A DNA stretch of 64,000 bases from Asticcacaulis sp. AC460 (lineage in GTDB: Bacteria; Pseudomonadota; Alphaproteobacteria; Caulobacterales; Caulobacteraceae): contig NZ_AWGD01000031.1 in assembly GCF_000495795.1 (NCBI RefSeq), forward strand, positions 1 through 64,000, given 5' to 3'. The notes under the pieces are model-generated. The model ran no database searches. It was not told the DNA's origin and saw only the letters and a list, made by a program, of their open reading frames with translations. Below are positions 8,871-17,628 of this stretch, piece after piece. The position numbers and the translations under genes were made by a program. How positions within the stretch are numbered: position 1 is the first letter of the stretch; every line of letters begins with the position of its first letter.

Positions 8871-9422
8871 CTATTTTAGGTGAGCCTCTATCCAATCAGT
8901 GACAGCACGATCTTTGTCAGAACCGGTTAGTTCGAACAAATTCTTCACGTTTGAATTCTCGCGAATTATCCGTCGAATTTGAAAGTCAAATTCCTCGCAA
9001 AGCACTGTATCGTTTCGCCTTAAACTGTCATTGTCAGGATTTCCGTACGTACTTTTCACCAAAAATATGGCGTCGTACCCCCTTGCATAGGAATAAGAAA
9101 AATCAAATATAGAATCAATAAGATATCCCCTCCTATCTTCGTCACCAAACCTGCAGTGAGCATATGCCAGGAAATCAAATATCGACCTGTCACAAATAGA
9201 CACCTTTGAATTGTATTCAGATCTCATTTCATTTGCTACATGCATAGTCAATATTTCCACGTGCATCTTTTCCGAAAAATCACCACTCAAAAATAAGTGA
9301 CTACTTCTTGCAGACTCAGAAACAAGTGAGCAATTAATATTTCTTTTCTTTAAATCAGCTATTACTTGATGACAAATCGTTGTTTTTCCGCTGCCATGAA
9401 ATCCACTAATTGCAACTTTCAT
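8871..9422 (-). CDS. P-loop NTPase/kinase-like protein (AAA_28/NadR-like) of AT-rich island
   Basis: 183 residues. Walker A is GFHGSGKTT (7-15). The following LVSESARSS and CDRSIFDFLAYA blocks resemble the AAA_28 group (NadR ribosylnicotinamide kinase domain, Ttd14), where the DR pair forms the Walker B/catalytic region. An Arg-containing lid-like stretch (SLRRND) and a final helical DRAVTDWIEAHLK are also present. It probably phosphorylates a small molecule or acts as an NTP-driven switch; the substrate is unknown. It is the first gene of the island: 85 bases separate it from the methyltransferase start. Base composition is AT-rich (21 of 60 G or C at 9241-9300). Confidence 0.78.
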   Translation of the reverse strand: MKVAISGFHGSGKTTICHQVIADLKKRNINCSLVSESARSSHLFLSGDFSEKMHVEILTMHVANEMRSEYNSKVSICDRSIFDFLAYAHCRFGDEDRRGYLIDSIFDFSYSYARGYDAIFLVKSTYGNPDNDSLRRNDTVLCEEFDFQIRRIIRENSNVKNLFELTGSDKDRAVTDWIEAHLK

Positions 9423-9613
9423 TCTATGTTCTCAATTTTTATTCACCCCGTAACCACCAAACTATAAGCATTCAAATCTGCGTGAGGGGTTGAAGGCATG
9501 AGCCACAATATCAACTACCAGCGTGACGGAACGCCGACGGGTTCGCCAAAAGGTAGAAAGGCGATCTTTGCAGCAAAACCCGCGTCAGTCAAATTGGGTC
9601 ATTTACAACCTCC

Positions 9614-9646
9614 ATTTTGTCTGACAATATAATTATCAGACAAAAT
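9614..9646 (+). promoter_or_regulatory. Perfect dyad upstream of the ricin-lectin gene, candidate operator
   Basis: ATTTTGTCTGA (9614-9624) and TCAGACAAAAT (9636-9646) are perfect 11-bp arms around an AT spacer that contains TATAAT at 9628-9633. The position 21 bases ahead of the start codon fits an operator over a promoter, or a hairpin in the leader. No T tract follows, so it is not a terminator. Confidence 0.55.
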
Positions 9647-9667
9647 TCAAAGTCGGGGAGTACCTCT

Positions 9668-10879
9668 ATGTCGTTTTTGATCCGCCTGACCGGGCTGGTC
9701 CTTGCCCTTGCGTGGCTGATGCCCGCGGCCGCCGTTCAGGCGCAAACGCCTGCCACCGGCCCGGCGCAGCTTTCCATCGGCACCAAGTTCGTCAAAGATT
9801 TCTGCCTCGAGGCCAAGCCCGATGGCACACTGGTCATCAACAAATGCAATGCCCAACCGCCCCAGGCCATCGACTATGACGACACCACCGGGCAGATAAA
9901 ACTGGCCGGCAAATGTATCGCTGCTCAGACAAAAGGCCAGCCGTTGGCCCTGGCCGAATGCGCCGAGGCCAATGAGCAGTACTGGACCTTCGAGGCCGAC
10001 GGCACGCTGAAGAGCGATTCCGGCCTGTGCGCCGATGTGCTGAACTTCCACAAGGATCCCGGCACGTCTGTTATTGCCTGGGACTGCACCGCCACTGAGA
10101 ACCAGGCCTTCTTCCTCACCAATATTCGCGTCGCCAAGGCCGAAAAAGCCGCGCCTTCGCCCAGCGATATTTCCACGGAAATCACCGGCACGCCGTCGAT
10201 CGCCAGCTATTACGTCCAGGGCCTGTGCCTAGAAGCCAAGGGTGCCAAGGGCGAGATCAGCATCGAGGTCTGCGACCGTTCGGCCGGCCAGGATTTCCGC
10301 TTCAAGAGCGGCAACAGCGGCGCCATCATCCAGGGCGACAAGTGTCTGACGACAACAGGCCAGGGGAATACGCTGGAAATGGCCGCCTGTAATGGTTCGG
10401 GTGAGCAGGACTGGACCTTCACCATGGAAGGCCTGCTGCGGACCCGCAACAACCTGTGTGGCGACATCCTCCGTTTCGAGCGCCGTCCGGGCACCCCGGT
10501 CATCGCCTGGGAATGCACCGCCACCGATAACCAGAAATGGTATCCGGCTGTGGCCGCCAAGTCGGGCTCGTTCACCCTGGGCGCCGCCATCGGCGAGCAA
10601 CTGAAGGGCGGCGACGTTACCACCCTGACGCTGACGCCGACCTTCTCGCCCGGTAACCTGACTGGCGCCGGCGGCAAGATGCTGAACGCCGATGCCAACG
10701 GCAAGATCACCGGCGGCGAAAGGGACACCCTGGTCGTCGGTGGCGCCGGGGTTCTGACCCAGCGCTTCGCCAAGGGACTGGTTGCGCCGGGCGTCAAGGA
10801 TGCGACGGGCACGTCGTTGCTGCCCAGCGACTGGTCGTTCTTCACCGGCAGCACGGCCGGGACCATGAAGCTGGATTGA
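9668..10879 (+). CDS. Secreted ricin-B-type beta-trefoil lectin-like protein
   Basis: 403 residues from the ATG at 9668, which has GGGGAG seven bases upstream; the frame extends to 9617 without a good site. The signal peptide ends near AAAVQAQ. Two similar modules (about 30-150 and 175-295) carry paired cysteines (CLEAK, NKCNA, CIAA, AECAE, LCADV, WDCTA) and QxW-type triplets (EQYWTF, EQDWTF, NQKWYP), the signature of ricin-B carbohydrate-binding trefoils. The last 100 residues are Gly/Thr-rich with no clear family. It probably binds sugars at or outside the cell surface. No enzyme domain is attached. Confidence 0.8.
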   Translation: MSFLIRLTGLVLALAWLMPAAAVQAQTPATGPAQLSIGTKFVKDFCLEAKPDGTLVINKCNAQPPQAIDYDDTTGQIKLAGKCIAAQTKGQPLALAECAEANEQYWTFEADGTLKSDSGLCADVLNFHKDPGTSVIAWDCTATENQAFFLTNIRVAKAEKAAPSPSDISTEITGTPSIASYYVQGLCLEAKGAKGEISIEVCDRSAGQDFRFKSGNSGAIIQGDKCLTTTGQGNTLEMAACNGSGEQDWTFTMEGLLRTRNNLCGDILRFERRPGTPVIAWECTATDNQKWYPAVAAKSGSFTLGAAIGEQLKGGDVTTLTLTPTFSPGNLTGAGGKMLNADANGKITGGERDTLVVGGAGVLTQRFAKGLVAPGVKDATGTSLLPSDWSFFTGSTAGTMKLD

Positions 10880-11200
10880 GTGCGAATCCAGATTCGATGA
10901 AAGCCGGCGCGGAGGGTGACTTCTGCACCGGTTTTTTTGGTGGGTGCATGTCAGGTGGTGACGGAGCACGATAATCCCCTCTCCCCGTTCTTCACGGGGA
11001 GAGGTTAGGGTGAGGGGCTTCTGTAAAAGTCGCCGCACCCGAACTGTCAGAAAGCCCCTCACCCGATCGCCCACGCTTCGCTTGGCTCTCGTCCTCTCCC
11101 CGCAAGCGGGGAGAGGTGTAATATTGCCGATCCAAATTCGTAAATGCAGGCCGCCGGCGAGTAGGCAACAACTCCAGCAGTACCGCCTCGCTGAAATCGG
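10880..11200. other. Intergenic region carrying a GGGGAGAGG palindromic repeat
   Basis: 321 bases between convergent genes. The centre is a nested repeat (separate entry); the flanks hold no ORF or RNA that I can support. Confidence 0.6.
10975..11116. repeat. Nested palindromic intergenic repeat (REP-like)
   Basis: Two hairpins, CCTCTCCCCGTtcttcACGGGGAGAGG and CCTCTCCCCgcaagcGGGGAGAGG, flank an inner pair of arms GGTGAGGGGCTTCTG and CAGAAAGCCCCTCACC. This composite of C/G-rich hairpins is a common dispersed element of proteobacterial intergenic regions. Shorter relatives occur near 23972 and 60547. Confidence 0.8.
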
Positions 11201-11335
11201 TTAAGCCTTCTTGATGTTGTTCAGGGTCGCCTGCTGCCCCTTGGTGAAACCCGTCGCAGCCGCTGTTTCAACCTTCACCGCCGCCTTTTTGGGTTTGCGG
11301 ACTTCCTTGTTGCTCTTCTTTTGACCCTTGGCCAT
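11201..11335 (-). CDS. 44-residue basic protein (MAKGQKKSNKE family)
   Basis: A 44-codon ORF beginning MAKGQKKSNKEVRKPKKAA, preceded by AAGGAG seven bases before the ATG. Basic Lys-rich N-terminal half, then a short C-terminal segment FTKGQQATLNNIKKA. Short proteins starting MAKGQ(K/R)xSN are widespread in Proteobacteria as uncharacterised proteins; I recall the pattern but cannot search it here. The charge suggests nucleic-acid or ribosome contact (inference). It lies alone between the ricin-lectin gene and another minus-strand gene. Confidence 0.7.
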   Translation of the reverse strand: MAKGQKKSNKEVRKPKKAAVKVETAAATGFTKGQQATLNNIKKA

Positions 11336-11414
11336 GACGCGTCTCCTTGAAAAAGGGGACCATGACAGGTGTCGCACCGGAAAGCGCGCGAATTCTTGAC
11401 ATGGGTCCGCCGGG

Positions 11415-11864
11415 TCAATCCGCTTCGTAGACCACCAGGTCGATATAAGGCTCCGGATGGGTCATCTGAATCATCGATACCTGAACGCCGGTTTCCTTGG
11501 TCCGCAGATACCAGACGCCGTCGACCAGGCCGAAAACCTCCATCTCGGCGCACGACCTGATCGCCTCGGCATAGTCCGCAGCGGCAGGGTCGACCGTCGT
11601 CCCGGCGATGGTCAGGCGGCAGGTGTAGTTCTTCCCCGCCGGCTGGTCCGCCGCGTCATAGACCTGGCAATCGACGGCCTGCGGCACGGATCGCGTCGCG
11701 CGCCATTCGCCCGGCGCCGTTGCTTCGCCACGCAGCGGTTCGAAACCCTGTTGGGCGGCGTCGAGTATCGGCTGGAAGGCCTGGCAAAAGCCGGCGTCCG
11801 CCGCCTGGGCGGAGGAGACGGCCAGAAGCGGCAGGGCCGCCAGAACAGTAATGATGGTGCGCAT
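11415..11864 (-). CDS. Exported protein, unknown function
   Basis: 149 residues. Signal peptide MRTIITVLAALPLLAVSSAQA. The mature domain has four cysteines (GFCQAF, VDCQVY, YTCRL, RSCAEM) that could form two disulfides, and a compact alpha/beta pattern ending SMIQMTHPEPYIDLVVYEAD. No family recognised. It is probably a soluble periplasmic protein. Confidence 0.7.
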   Translation of the reverse strand: MRTIITVLAALPLLAVSSAQAADAGFCQAFQPILDAAQQGFEPLRGEATAPGEWRATRSVPQAVDCQVYDAADQPAGKNYTCRLTIAGTTVDPAAADYAEAIRSCAEMEVFGLVDGVWYLRTKETGVQVSMIQMTHPEPYIDLVVYEAD

Positions 11865-11929
11865 GAATGTCTCCCCGGATCGGAAAGACGGTAGGCTACG
11901 GGCGGGCCATAACCTACTTACAAATCCTG

Positions 11930-12361
11930 TCAGGCGGACTGGCTGGCCGGGACGTGGGCCCAGAACTCGACCTCGACCGTGGCGCCATAGGCCAGGCTGC
12001 TGACGCCGAAGGCCGTGCGCACCGGCAGTTGCGCCGGGTGGAAATAGGTCTTGTAGAGGCGGTTGAATTCACCCCACTTGTCGATTTCGGTCAGCATGAC
12101 CGTCGCCTTGAAGACGTGCTCAAGACCCAGGCCGTATTTCTTCAGGATATCGGCCGTGTTGGACATGATGAATCGGACCTCGTTTTCGAAGCCTTCCGCC
12201 AGCTTGCCCTTGTCGTCCAGCCCGATCATGGCCGACAGGTACAGGACATTGCCGACCTGGACCGCTTCGGAAAACGGCGAGCGCGGATGCGGGTGCAGGT
12301 AGTAGGTAATGCCGTCGGCGGGAATCGGGTTGATCGTGGGGCGGTCTTCTACATTGCTCAT
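11930..12361 (-). CDS. RidA/YjgF family protein
   Basis: 143 residues, the usual size for the family. RidA proteins hydrolyse reactive enamine/imine intermediates from PLP enzymes. Family features are YLSAMIGLDDKGKL, the central helix with NTADILKKYGLGLEHVFKATVML, and LPVRTAFGV, whose Arg matches the position of the catalytic Arg (PARS in RidA). The C-terminal EVEFWAHV replaces the usual EIEaIA, so it may belong to a divergent subgroup. A second RidA-like gene is at 41107. Confidence 0.85.
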   Translation of the reverse strand: MSNVEDRPTINPIPADGITYYLHPHPRSPFSEAVQVGNVLYLSAMIGLDDKGKLAEGFENEVRFIMSNTADILKKYGLGLEHVFKATVMLTEIDKWGEFNRLYKTYFHPAQLPVRTAFGVSSLAYGATVEVEFWAHVPASQSA

Positions 12362-12432
12362 GGGGTATGTCCTTTGGCCCGGCTTGTAACCATTTTCGCC
12401 TTCGCAGGGAAGTCACATTGCATCGAAAAACG

Positions 12433-12462
12433 AAAACCCCGCCGGCGTGCCAACGGGGTTTT
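12433..12462 (-). terminator. Terminator of the OPT transporter gene
   Basis: AAAACCCCG (12433-12441) pairs with CGGGGTTTT (12454-12462). On the minus strand it follows the OPT stop codon and has a T run after the stem. Confidence 0.8.
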
Positions 12463-12485
12463 GACGTAAGCGTTTGAAGGCCGGA

Positions 12486-14486
12486 TCAGGTGTCGGATTC
12501 GATCTTTTTCGCCTGGGCGGCCGACCACATGTAGAAGCCGACGACGATAAAGAGGCCTGTCGCCAGGGCAACGATCGTGCCCCAGGCTTCCGGCAGCGGC
12601 GTGATCCAGCGCGAGATGATATCCGGATCCTGGGTCGCCGAGACGGCACTGGCATAGACTACGTTCAGCAGGCTCTCGCCGACGATAAAGCCGGACGCCA
12701 CCAAGACACTGAGGCGCGAGGCGACTTCGGCGCTCTTCATCTTGCGGATGGCCTTTTCGAACAGCCAGCCGGCAATGGCGCCGACCACGACCGGCGCGGT
12801 GACCGTCGGCGGCAGATAGATGGCCAGGCCGACGCCCAGCGGCGGCAGGGCGAAGCGCGCCTTGGAGGCGCCGCGCAGGATTTCATCGATGAACACCAGG
12901 CCCAGGCCGATCAGGGCGCCAATGGCCAGGAAGCCGACCGGCAGATCGCCGCCGATGGCGCCCTTGGCCAGGGTCGAGATCAGGCCCGCCTGGGGGGCGT
13001 CGAGCTGTTCGCCGGGTTTCAGCGCCACGTGGCCGACTTCGCCGGCAAAGCCGTAGACGTCGTGCAGCATGTTCAGGGTCCACGGGATGACCGCAGCGCC
13101 GGCGACAACGCCGATGATCAGGGCGACCTGTTGCTTCCATGGCGTGGCGTCGACCAGTTGACCGGTCTTCAGGTCCTGAAGGTTGTCGTTGCCGATAACG
13201 GCGACGGCCAGGACGACGGTGGTCACCATCATACAGTAGGCGACCAGGGCCTGGGCGACATTGTCGCCGGTCAGTTGGCGGCCGATCAGGCCGGTTATGA
13301 TGGCGATGCCCAGGACGGCCAGGATGGCGACGCCCGACACGGGCGAGTTGGAAGCGCCGATCAGGCCCGCCATGTAGCCACAGACGGCGGCGGCCAGCAG
13401 GCCGGCCAGGATGATATAGGCGACGCCGGCAACGATCAGCGGGGTGCCGATGCTGGCCAGGACGCTGTCGGAACCCATAAAGTCGGCCAGCAGCCAGCCG
13501 GCCGGAACGATGCTGAGCAGGACGACCAAACCGACGATCCAGATCGGAATGTCCTTTTCCGAACGCGGCAGGTCGGTATCGCCGGCCTTGCGCTTGCGCT
13601 GGGCTTCGAGGGCCGACATCAGGCCGGTCCACACCGGAACGATCAGCTTGCCGATGGCCCACAGGGCGGCAACGCCGATGACGCCGGCACCGATATAGCG
13701 CACCTCGGTGCCGCGGATGGCGCCGGTAATGGCGGCGGCGCTCAGGCTCGGGTCGGTGCCGTGCAGGGTGGTCAGGATGGGCATCAGAATGCCCCAGGCG
13801 ATGAACAACCCGGTGAACATGGCGATACCGACGGTGATACCCATCAGGTGGCCGGCGCCGACCAGGGCAAGCGAGCTGGAGCCCGCCATGCCGGTGGCGC
13901 CGGTGCCCTTGCCGAACTTGACGAAATGAGCGATTTCCGCCGCCATCCAGGTCGAAACCGAAGCGGCGGCATAGGCGGCCGAGGCCAGGCTGCCCAGGAT
14001 GACGGCCATCAGGCCGGCGGAACCTTCCGCCTGGCCTTCGCGCGAGGTCGTCCCGACCTTCAGCACTTCGGCGGCAGCGACGCCTTCCGGATAAGGCAGG
14101 CTGGATTGGGTGACCAGGGCGCGGCGTAGCGGGATGGTGTACATGACGCCCAGAACGCCGCCGATGGTGCAGGCCAGGAAGGTGGTGAGAAAGGGCAGCT
14201 TCGTCCACCAGCCCAGGATCAGCAGGCCCGGCAGGGTGAAGACCACCGACGACAGGGTCCCCGCCGACGAGGCGATGGTCTGGACGATGTTGTTTTCCTG
14301 GATGGTGGCCGAGCGGAAGAAGCGCAGCAGGGCCATGGAGATGACCGCGGCGGGAATGGAGGTGGCGAAGGTCAGGCCGACCTTGAGGCCCATATAGACC
14401 TGGGAGGCCGTGAAGAGCAGGGTTATCAGAATCCCCAGGATAATGCCGCGAACGGTGATTTCCTTGGGATTGGCGGGTAAGCTCAT
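12486..14486 (-). CDS. OPT family oligopeptide transporter
   Basis: 666 residues with about 15-16 hydrophobic segments throughout. The N-terminus (PKEITVRGIILGILITLLFTASQ) and the GLKVGLTFATSIPAAVISMALL stretch are typical of the bacterial OPT group (YgbL/TIGR00728-like), proton-coupled importers of peptides or metal-siderophore complexes. NPYPEGVAAAEVLK-like PYPEGVAAAEVLKVG and the C-terminal ALPPLGVGLAIYLPP also fit. It is monocistronic, with its own terminator. Substrate unknown. Confidence 0.92.
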   Translation of the reverse strand: MSLPANPKEITVRGIILGILITLLFTASQVYMGLKVGLTFATSIPAAVISMALLRFFRSATIQENNIVQTIASSAGTLSSVVFTLPGLLILGWWTKLPFLTTFLACTIGGVLGVMYTIPLRRALVTQSSLPYPEGVAAAEVLKVGTTSREGQAEGSAGLMAVILGSLASAAYAAASVSTWMAAEIAHFVKFGKGTGATGMAGSSSLALVGAGHLMGITVGIAMFTGLFIAWGILMPILTTLHGTDPSLSAAAITGAIRGTEVRYIGAGVIGVAALWAIGKLIVPVWTGLMSALEAQRKRKAGDTDLPRSEKDIPIWIVGLVVLLSIVPAGWLLADFMGSDSVLASIGTPLIVAGVAYIILAGLLAAAVCGYMAGLIGASNSPVSGVAILAVLGIAIITGLIGRQLTGDNVAQALVAYCMMVTTVVLAVAVIGNDNLQDLKTGQLVDATPWKQQVALIIGVVAGAAVIPWTLNMLHDVYGFAGEVGHVALKPGEQLDAPQAGLISTLAKGAIGGDLPVGFLAIGALIGLGLVFIDEILRGASKARFALPPLGVGLAIYLPPTVTAPVVVGAIAGWLFEKAIRKMKSAEVASRLSVLVASGFIVGESLLNVVYASAVSATQDPDIISRWITPLPEAWGTIVALATGLFIVVGFYMWSAAQAKKIESDT

Positions 14487-14571
14487 CTGAAACTCCGGTT
14501 GTATCGCACGTAACCAGACCGGACTATAGAACGGCGGTTAGCCGATGCAAGGACATTTGTTAACGTGCACG

Positions 14572-14898
14572 TCAGTGCCCGATATGGTCGAGCGTTTCTT
14601 TCAACTGCTTTTGCAGGGCGTCGCCGGAATCGTGGCGCACCCGGCCATCGATGAAGATTTTCGAGATGATGTCCTTGTATTCGCGATAGTTGCGCAGCTC
14701 GTAGGCCGCAGCCATTTTGTCGGCCGTGGCGCCGTCCGACCGCGCCAGTTGCTCCATGATGGCATGGAAGCGCTTGTAGCGTTCATAGCGGTTGCGCTCG
14801 GCCTCGACGGAGGCGAACCACACCGCCGACCAGGCGATCACGATCAACGGCAGGATCAGCAGCCCCCACGCGATCATGTCTTCAGGTCTCGACAACAT
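14572..14898 (-). CDS. Small membrane-anchored protein, unknown function
   Basis: 108 residues from the ATG at 14898, which has AGGCGGTG upstream; the frame extends to 14964 with no such site. One N-terminal transmembrane helix (MIAWGLLILPLIVIAWSAVWF), then a charged cytoplasmic or periplasmic helical domain rich in Arg, Glu and Tyr (EAERNRYERYKRFHAIMEQL). No family recognised. It is a single gene. Confidence 0.65.
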   Translation of the reverse strand: MLSRPEDMIAWGLLILPLIVIAWSAVWFASVEAERNRYERYKRFHAIMEQLARSDGATADKMAAAYELRNYREYKDIISKIFIDGRVRHDSGDALQKQLKETLDHIGH

Positions 14899-15025
14899 AA
14901 CTTCACCGCCTTTTGCGCTTGCGTCAGGCCGCAAGTTTAACCCGGAAAAGGCCTGACACCCCAAGCCATTCGTGCGTCAGGGGTGCAGATTCCACCCCAT
15001 ATCCCCGGTTACCGGAAAATTAACC

Positions 15026-15412
15026 TTACGCGGTGGGGGCTTCTTCCTCTTCGTCGGTGAAGATGGCGTCGCAGGTTTCCCGAAACTCCTCCAGGGTGAG
15101 GTCGGAGGTCTTCAGCATCTCGGGGAAGATCTTGGCGCTTTCGGCGACGTCGGCGGCGACCTCTTCGTCGCTTTCCCCGCTGAATTCCTTATAGACGTCG
15201 ACCGCCATCTTTCGTGCCGCCGCGATGGAGGCCGCATCCGCGCCAGCCTTGCCCTGGGCCACGATCGTGTCGTAGGTCGCGATGCAACCGATGGCGACGG
15301 TGAGAACGTCTTCATCGGTCAAGGGGGCGTCTTCCGCGGGAGCAGCCTCCTGGGCCAGGACGGGCGTGGCGAACAGGCCGAGAAGGGCGGTGGCGAGGAT
15401 GAGGTTTTTCAT
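15026..15412 (-). CDS. Exported acidic protein, unknown function
   Basis: 128 residues. The signal peptide (MKNLILATALLGLFATPVLAQ) is followed by an acidic, mostly helical domain with two cysteines (VAIGCIATYD and RETCDAIF) that may form a disulfide, and a poly-Glu tail. It resembles in style, not clearly in sequence, the exported proteins at 38144 and 38679. Function unknown. Confidence 0.68.
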   Translation of the reverse strand: MKNLILATALLGLFATPVLAQEAAPAEDAPLTDEDVLTVAIGCIATYDTIVAQGKAGADAASIAAARKMAVDVYKEFSGESDEEVAADVAESAKIFPEMLKTSDLTLEEFRETCDAIFTDEEEEAPTA

Positions 15413-15490
15413 GACAGGCTTTCGGGAAGAACTGTGACCGCCTACCCTAGCCTCTTCCGATTACGAGGCAAAGCGGATTCGCCTTCAGGC

Positions 15491-16045
15491 TCAGAACAGC
15501 ATATCCCGTGTCGCCAGCAAATTGTCGATATCCTGCGTCGTGCAGCCCCGGGCGCGGGCCTGCGCCACCAGTTCGTCCCGGGGCAGACCCGGGTCGAAGG
15601 TCTGTTTCTGGCCGTCGCACCGGGTCGCCAGAAAGCCGACCCCCGATTGGGTGTTCGACGGCGGCACCTGCACCGGTGGCGGAGACGGTTGCCGCGGTGG
15701 ATTTAGCGGCGCATTGAAAGGATGCGCCGAGGTTTCGGCGACGGAATAGCGGTAGAGGCGGTCGCATTCCCCCGCCCGCTGATCGGCAAGGTCGGCATCT
15801 CTGGCGGCGGTGGCATCGGCGCCAACCAGGCCGGGATAGTTTTCCCGAAAGCCTTCGATGAGGGCGGCGCGCGCGGCAGCCGCAGCCCGGGCGCGCGGCG
15901 AATCCGGCCGGGCTGCCAGGATGCCGTAGTTGGCAGCGCAGCTCAGACGATTTTCCGGCGTTATCATGAGCGGCGCGGCCATGGCCGATTGGGCCAGGAG
16001 GGCGGCGGCCAGACCGGCCAAAGTACAGGCATAGAATTTCATCAC
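15491..16045 (-). CDS. Exported protein, unknown function
   Basis: 184 residues. The signal peptide ends at AQSAMAA. A helical Ala/Arg-rich region with cysteines (LSCAAN, GECDRL) is followed by a Pro-rich linker (NPPRQPSPPPVQVPPS) and a C-terminal block TRCDGQKQTFDPGLPRDELV with RGCTTQDIDNLL. No recognised family. It stands alone and its start (MMKFYAC) is unambiguous to within one codon. Confidence 0.65.
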   Translation of the reverse strand: MMKFYACTLAGLAAALLAQSAMAAPLMITPENRLSCAANYGILAARPDSPRARAAAAARAALIEGFRENYPGLVGADATAARDADLADQRAGECDRLYRYSVAETSAHPFNAPLNPPRQPSPPPVQVPPSNTQSGVGFLATRCDGQKQTFDPGLPRDELVAQARARGCTTQDIDNLLATRDMLF

Positions 16046-16142
16046 AGTCCCCGGATAACACGGTCATACCGGGGTATCAGGGCCTTGCCGCCGCCACAAG
16101 GCAGCAAGGCTTCCTGTCAGGATTTGTAACGGAAACCTTGGT

Positions 16143-17627
16143 CTACCACCACTTCGACGGCTTGGCCGAGAAGCCGGCCGCCTGTTCCAACGCCGCACCG
16201 ACGGCGAAGACCGTGCCTTCGTCCAGCGCCTTACCAATGACCTGCAGGCCCAGGGGCAGGCCCTGGCTGTCCAGCCCCGCCGGCACGCTCATGCCCGGAA
16301 GACCGGCCAGGTTGGTGGTGACGGTGAAGACGTCGTTCAGGTACATGGCGACCGGATCGGCGGCCTTGGCCTGGTCGCCCAGCTCAAACGCGGCCGACGG
16401 CGTCGCCGGAGTCAGGATGACGTCACACGAATTCCAGGCGTTGAGGAAGTCCTCGGCGATGCGGCGGCGAACCTTCAAGGCCTTGACATAGTAGGCGTCG
16501 TAGAAGCCGGCCGACAGCACGTAGGTGCCGATCATGATGCGGCGCTTGACCTCCTTGCCGAAGCCTTCCGAGCGCGACAGCTCATAGACGTCGGTCAGGG
16601 CCGTACCGTCGGCGGTGCGGTGGCCGTAGCGCATGCCGTCATAGCGCGCCAGGTTGGACGAGGCCTCCGCCGGGGCGATGATATAGTAGCACGGCAGGGC
16701 GTATTTGGTGTGCGGCAGGGAGATTTTGACGATCTCGGCGCCGGCGTCCTTCAGCCAGGCAATGCCCTGTTCCCACAGGGCGTCGATTTCGGCCGGAATG
16801 CCGTCGAGGCGGTATTCGTCGGGAACGCCGATGCGCAGGCCCTTCACCGACTTGCCGACGAAGGACGCGAAGTCCGGCACCGGCACGGTCAGCGAGGTCG
16901 AGTCCTTGGCGTCATGCGAGCACATGGACTGCAGCAGGATGGCCGAGTCGGCGACCGTCTTGGTGATCGGGCCGGCCTGGTCCAGCGACGAGGCGAAAGC
17001 CACCATGCCGTAGCGCGAGCAGCGGCCATAGGTCGGTTTGATGCCAACGGTACCAGTAAAGGCTGCCGGCTGACGGATCGAGCCGCCGGTGTCGGACGCG
17101 GTGGCGGCCAGGCACAGGTCGGCGGCCACGGCCGAGGCTGAACCGCCGGACGAACCGCCCGGGGTCAGGGCAGCGTTGGAGCCGCGCGACTTCCACGGAT
17201 TGGTCACCGGGCCCCAGTGCGAGGTTTCGTTGGACGAGCCCATGGCGAATTCGTCCATGTTCAGCTTGCCCAACATGACCGCGCCGTCGTCCCACAGGTT
17301 CTGGGTGACGGTCGATTCGTAGGTCGGCACGAAGTTGCTCAGGATGCCGGAACAGGCGGTCGTGCGAACGCCGGCGGTGCAGTAAAGGTCCTTGATGCCG
17401 AGCGGCGCGCCTTCCAGGCGGCCGCCCTCGCCCTTCGCCAGTTTGGCGTCGGAGGCGGCAGCCTGGGCGCGGGCCTTGTCGAAGGTGGTTTCGACATAGG
17501 CGTTCAGCGCCGGATTGGCGGTTTCAATGGCGCCGATGAAGGCGTCCGTCAGTTCGGTGGAAGAGAACTGCTTCGACTTCAGGCCGTCGACGGCGTCCTT
17601 CAGGGTCAGTTGCGTCAGGTTGCTCAT
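16143..17627 (-). CDS. gatA: Asp-tRNA(Asn)/Glu-tRNA(Gln) amidotransferase subunit A
   Basis: 494 residues from the ATG at 17627 ([13 protein letters not shown]); a longer frame to 17729 runs through gatC. GatA is the amidase that releases ammonia from glutamine for GatB. The Ser-cisSer-Lys triad is visible: K79 in [11 protein letters not shown]159 in [10 protein letters not shown] and S183 in [11 protein letters not shown]. The start lies one base after the gatC stop, so gatCA is a tight operon. The distant gatB is at 5820-7310. Confidence 0.97.
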   Translation of the reverse strand: MSNLTQLTLKDAVDGLKSKQFSSTELTDAFIGAIETANPALNAYVETTFDKARAQAAASDAKLAKGEGGRLEGAPLGIKDLYCTAGVRTTACSGILSNFVPTYESTVTQNLWDDGAVMLGKLNMDEFAMGSSNETSHWGPVTNPWKSRGSNAALTPGGSSGGSASAVAADLCLAATASDTGGSIRQPAAFTGTVGIKPTYGRCSRYGMVAFASSLDQAGPITKTVADSAILLQSMCSHDAKDSTSLTVPVPDFASFVGKSVKGLRIGVPDEYRLDGIPAEIDALWEQGIAWLKDAGAEIVKISLPHTKYALPCYYIIAPAEASSNLARYDGMRYGHRTADGTALTDVYELSRSEGFGKEVKRRIMIGTYVLSAGFYDAYYVKALKVRRRIAEDFLNAWNSCDVILTPATPSAAFELGDQAKAADPVAMYLNDVFTVTTNLAGLPGMSVPAGLDSQGLPLGLQVIGKALDEGTVFAVGAALEQAAGFSAKPSKWW

Positions 17628-17628
17628 C

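Noticed and set aside
9498-9632. 44-codon ORF (MSHNINYQRDG...) upstream of the ricin-lectin gene
   Set aside because: It has a weak AAGG before the ATG, but the stop falls in the regulatory dyad and the sequence has no recognisable feature; could be a remnant.
12474-14129. Long plus-strand open frame (551 codons) opposite the OPT transporter
   Set aside because: It mirrors the codon-position GC bias of the transporter gene, encodes a low-complexity Asp/Gly/Gln/Arg chain and has no family motif.
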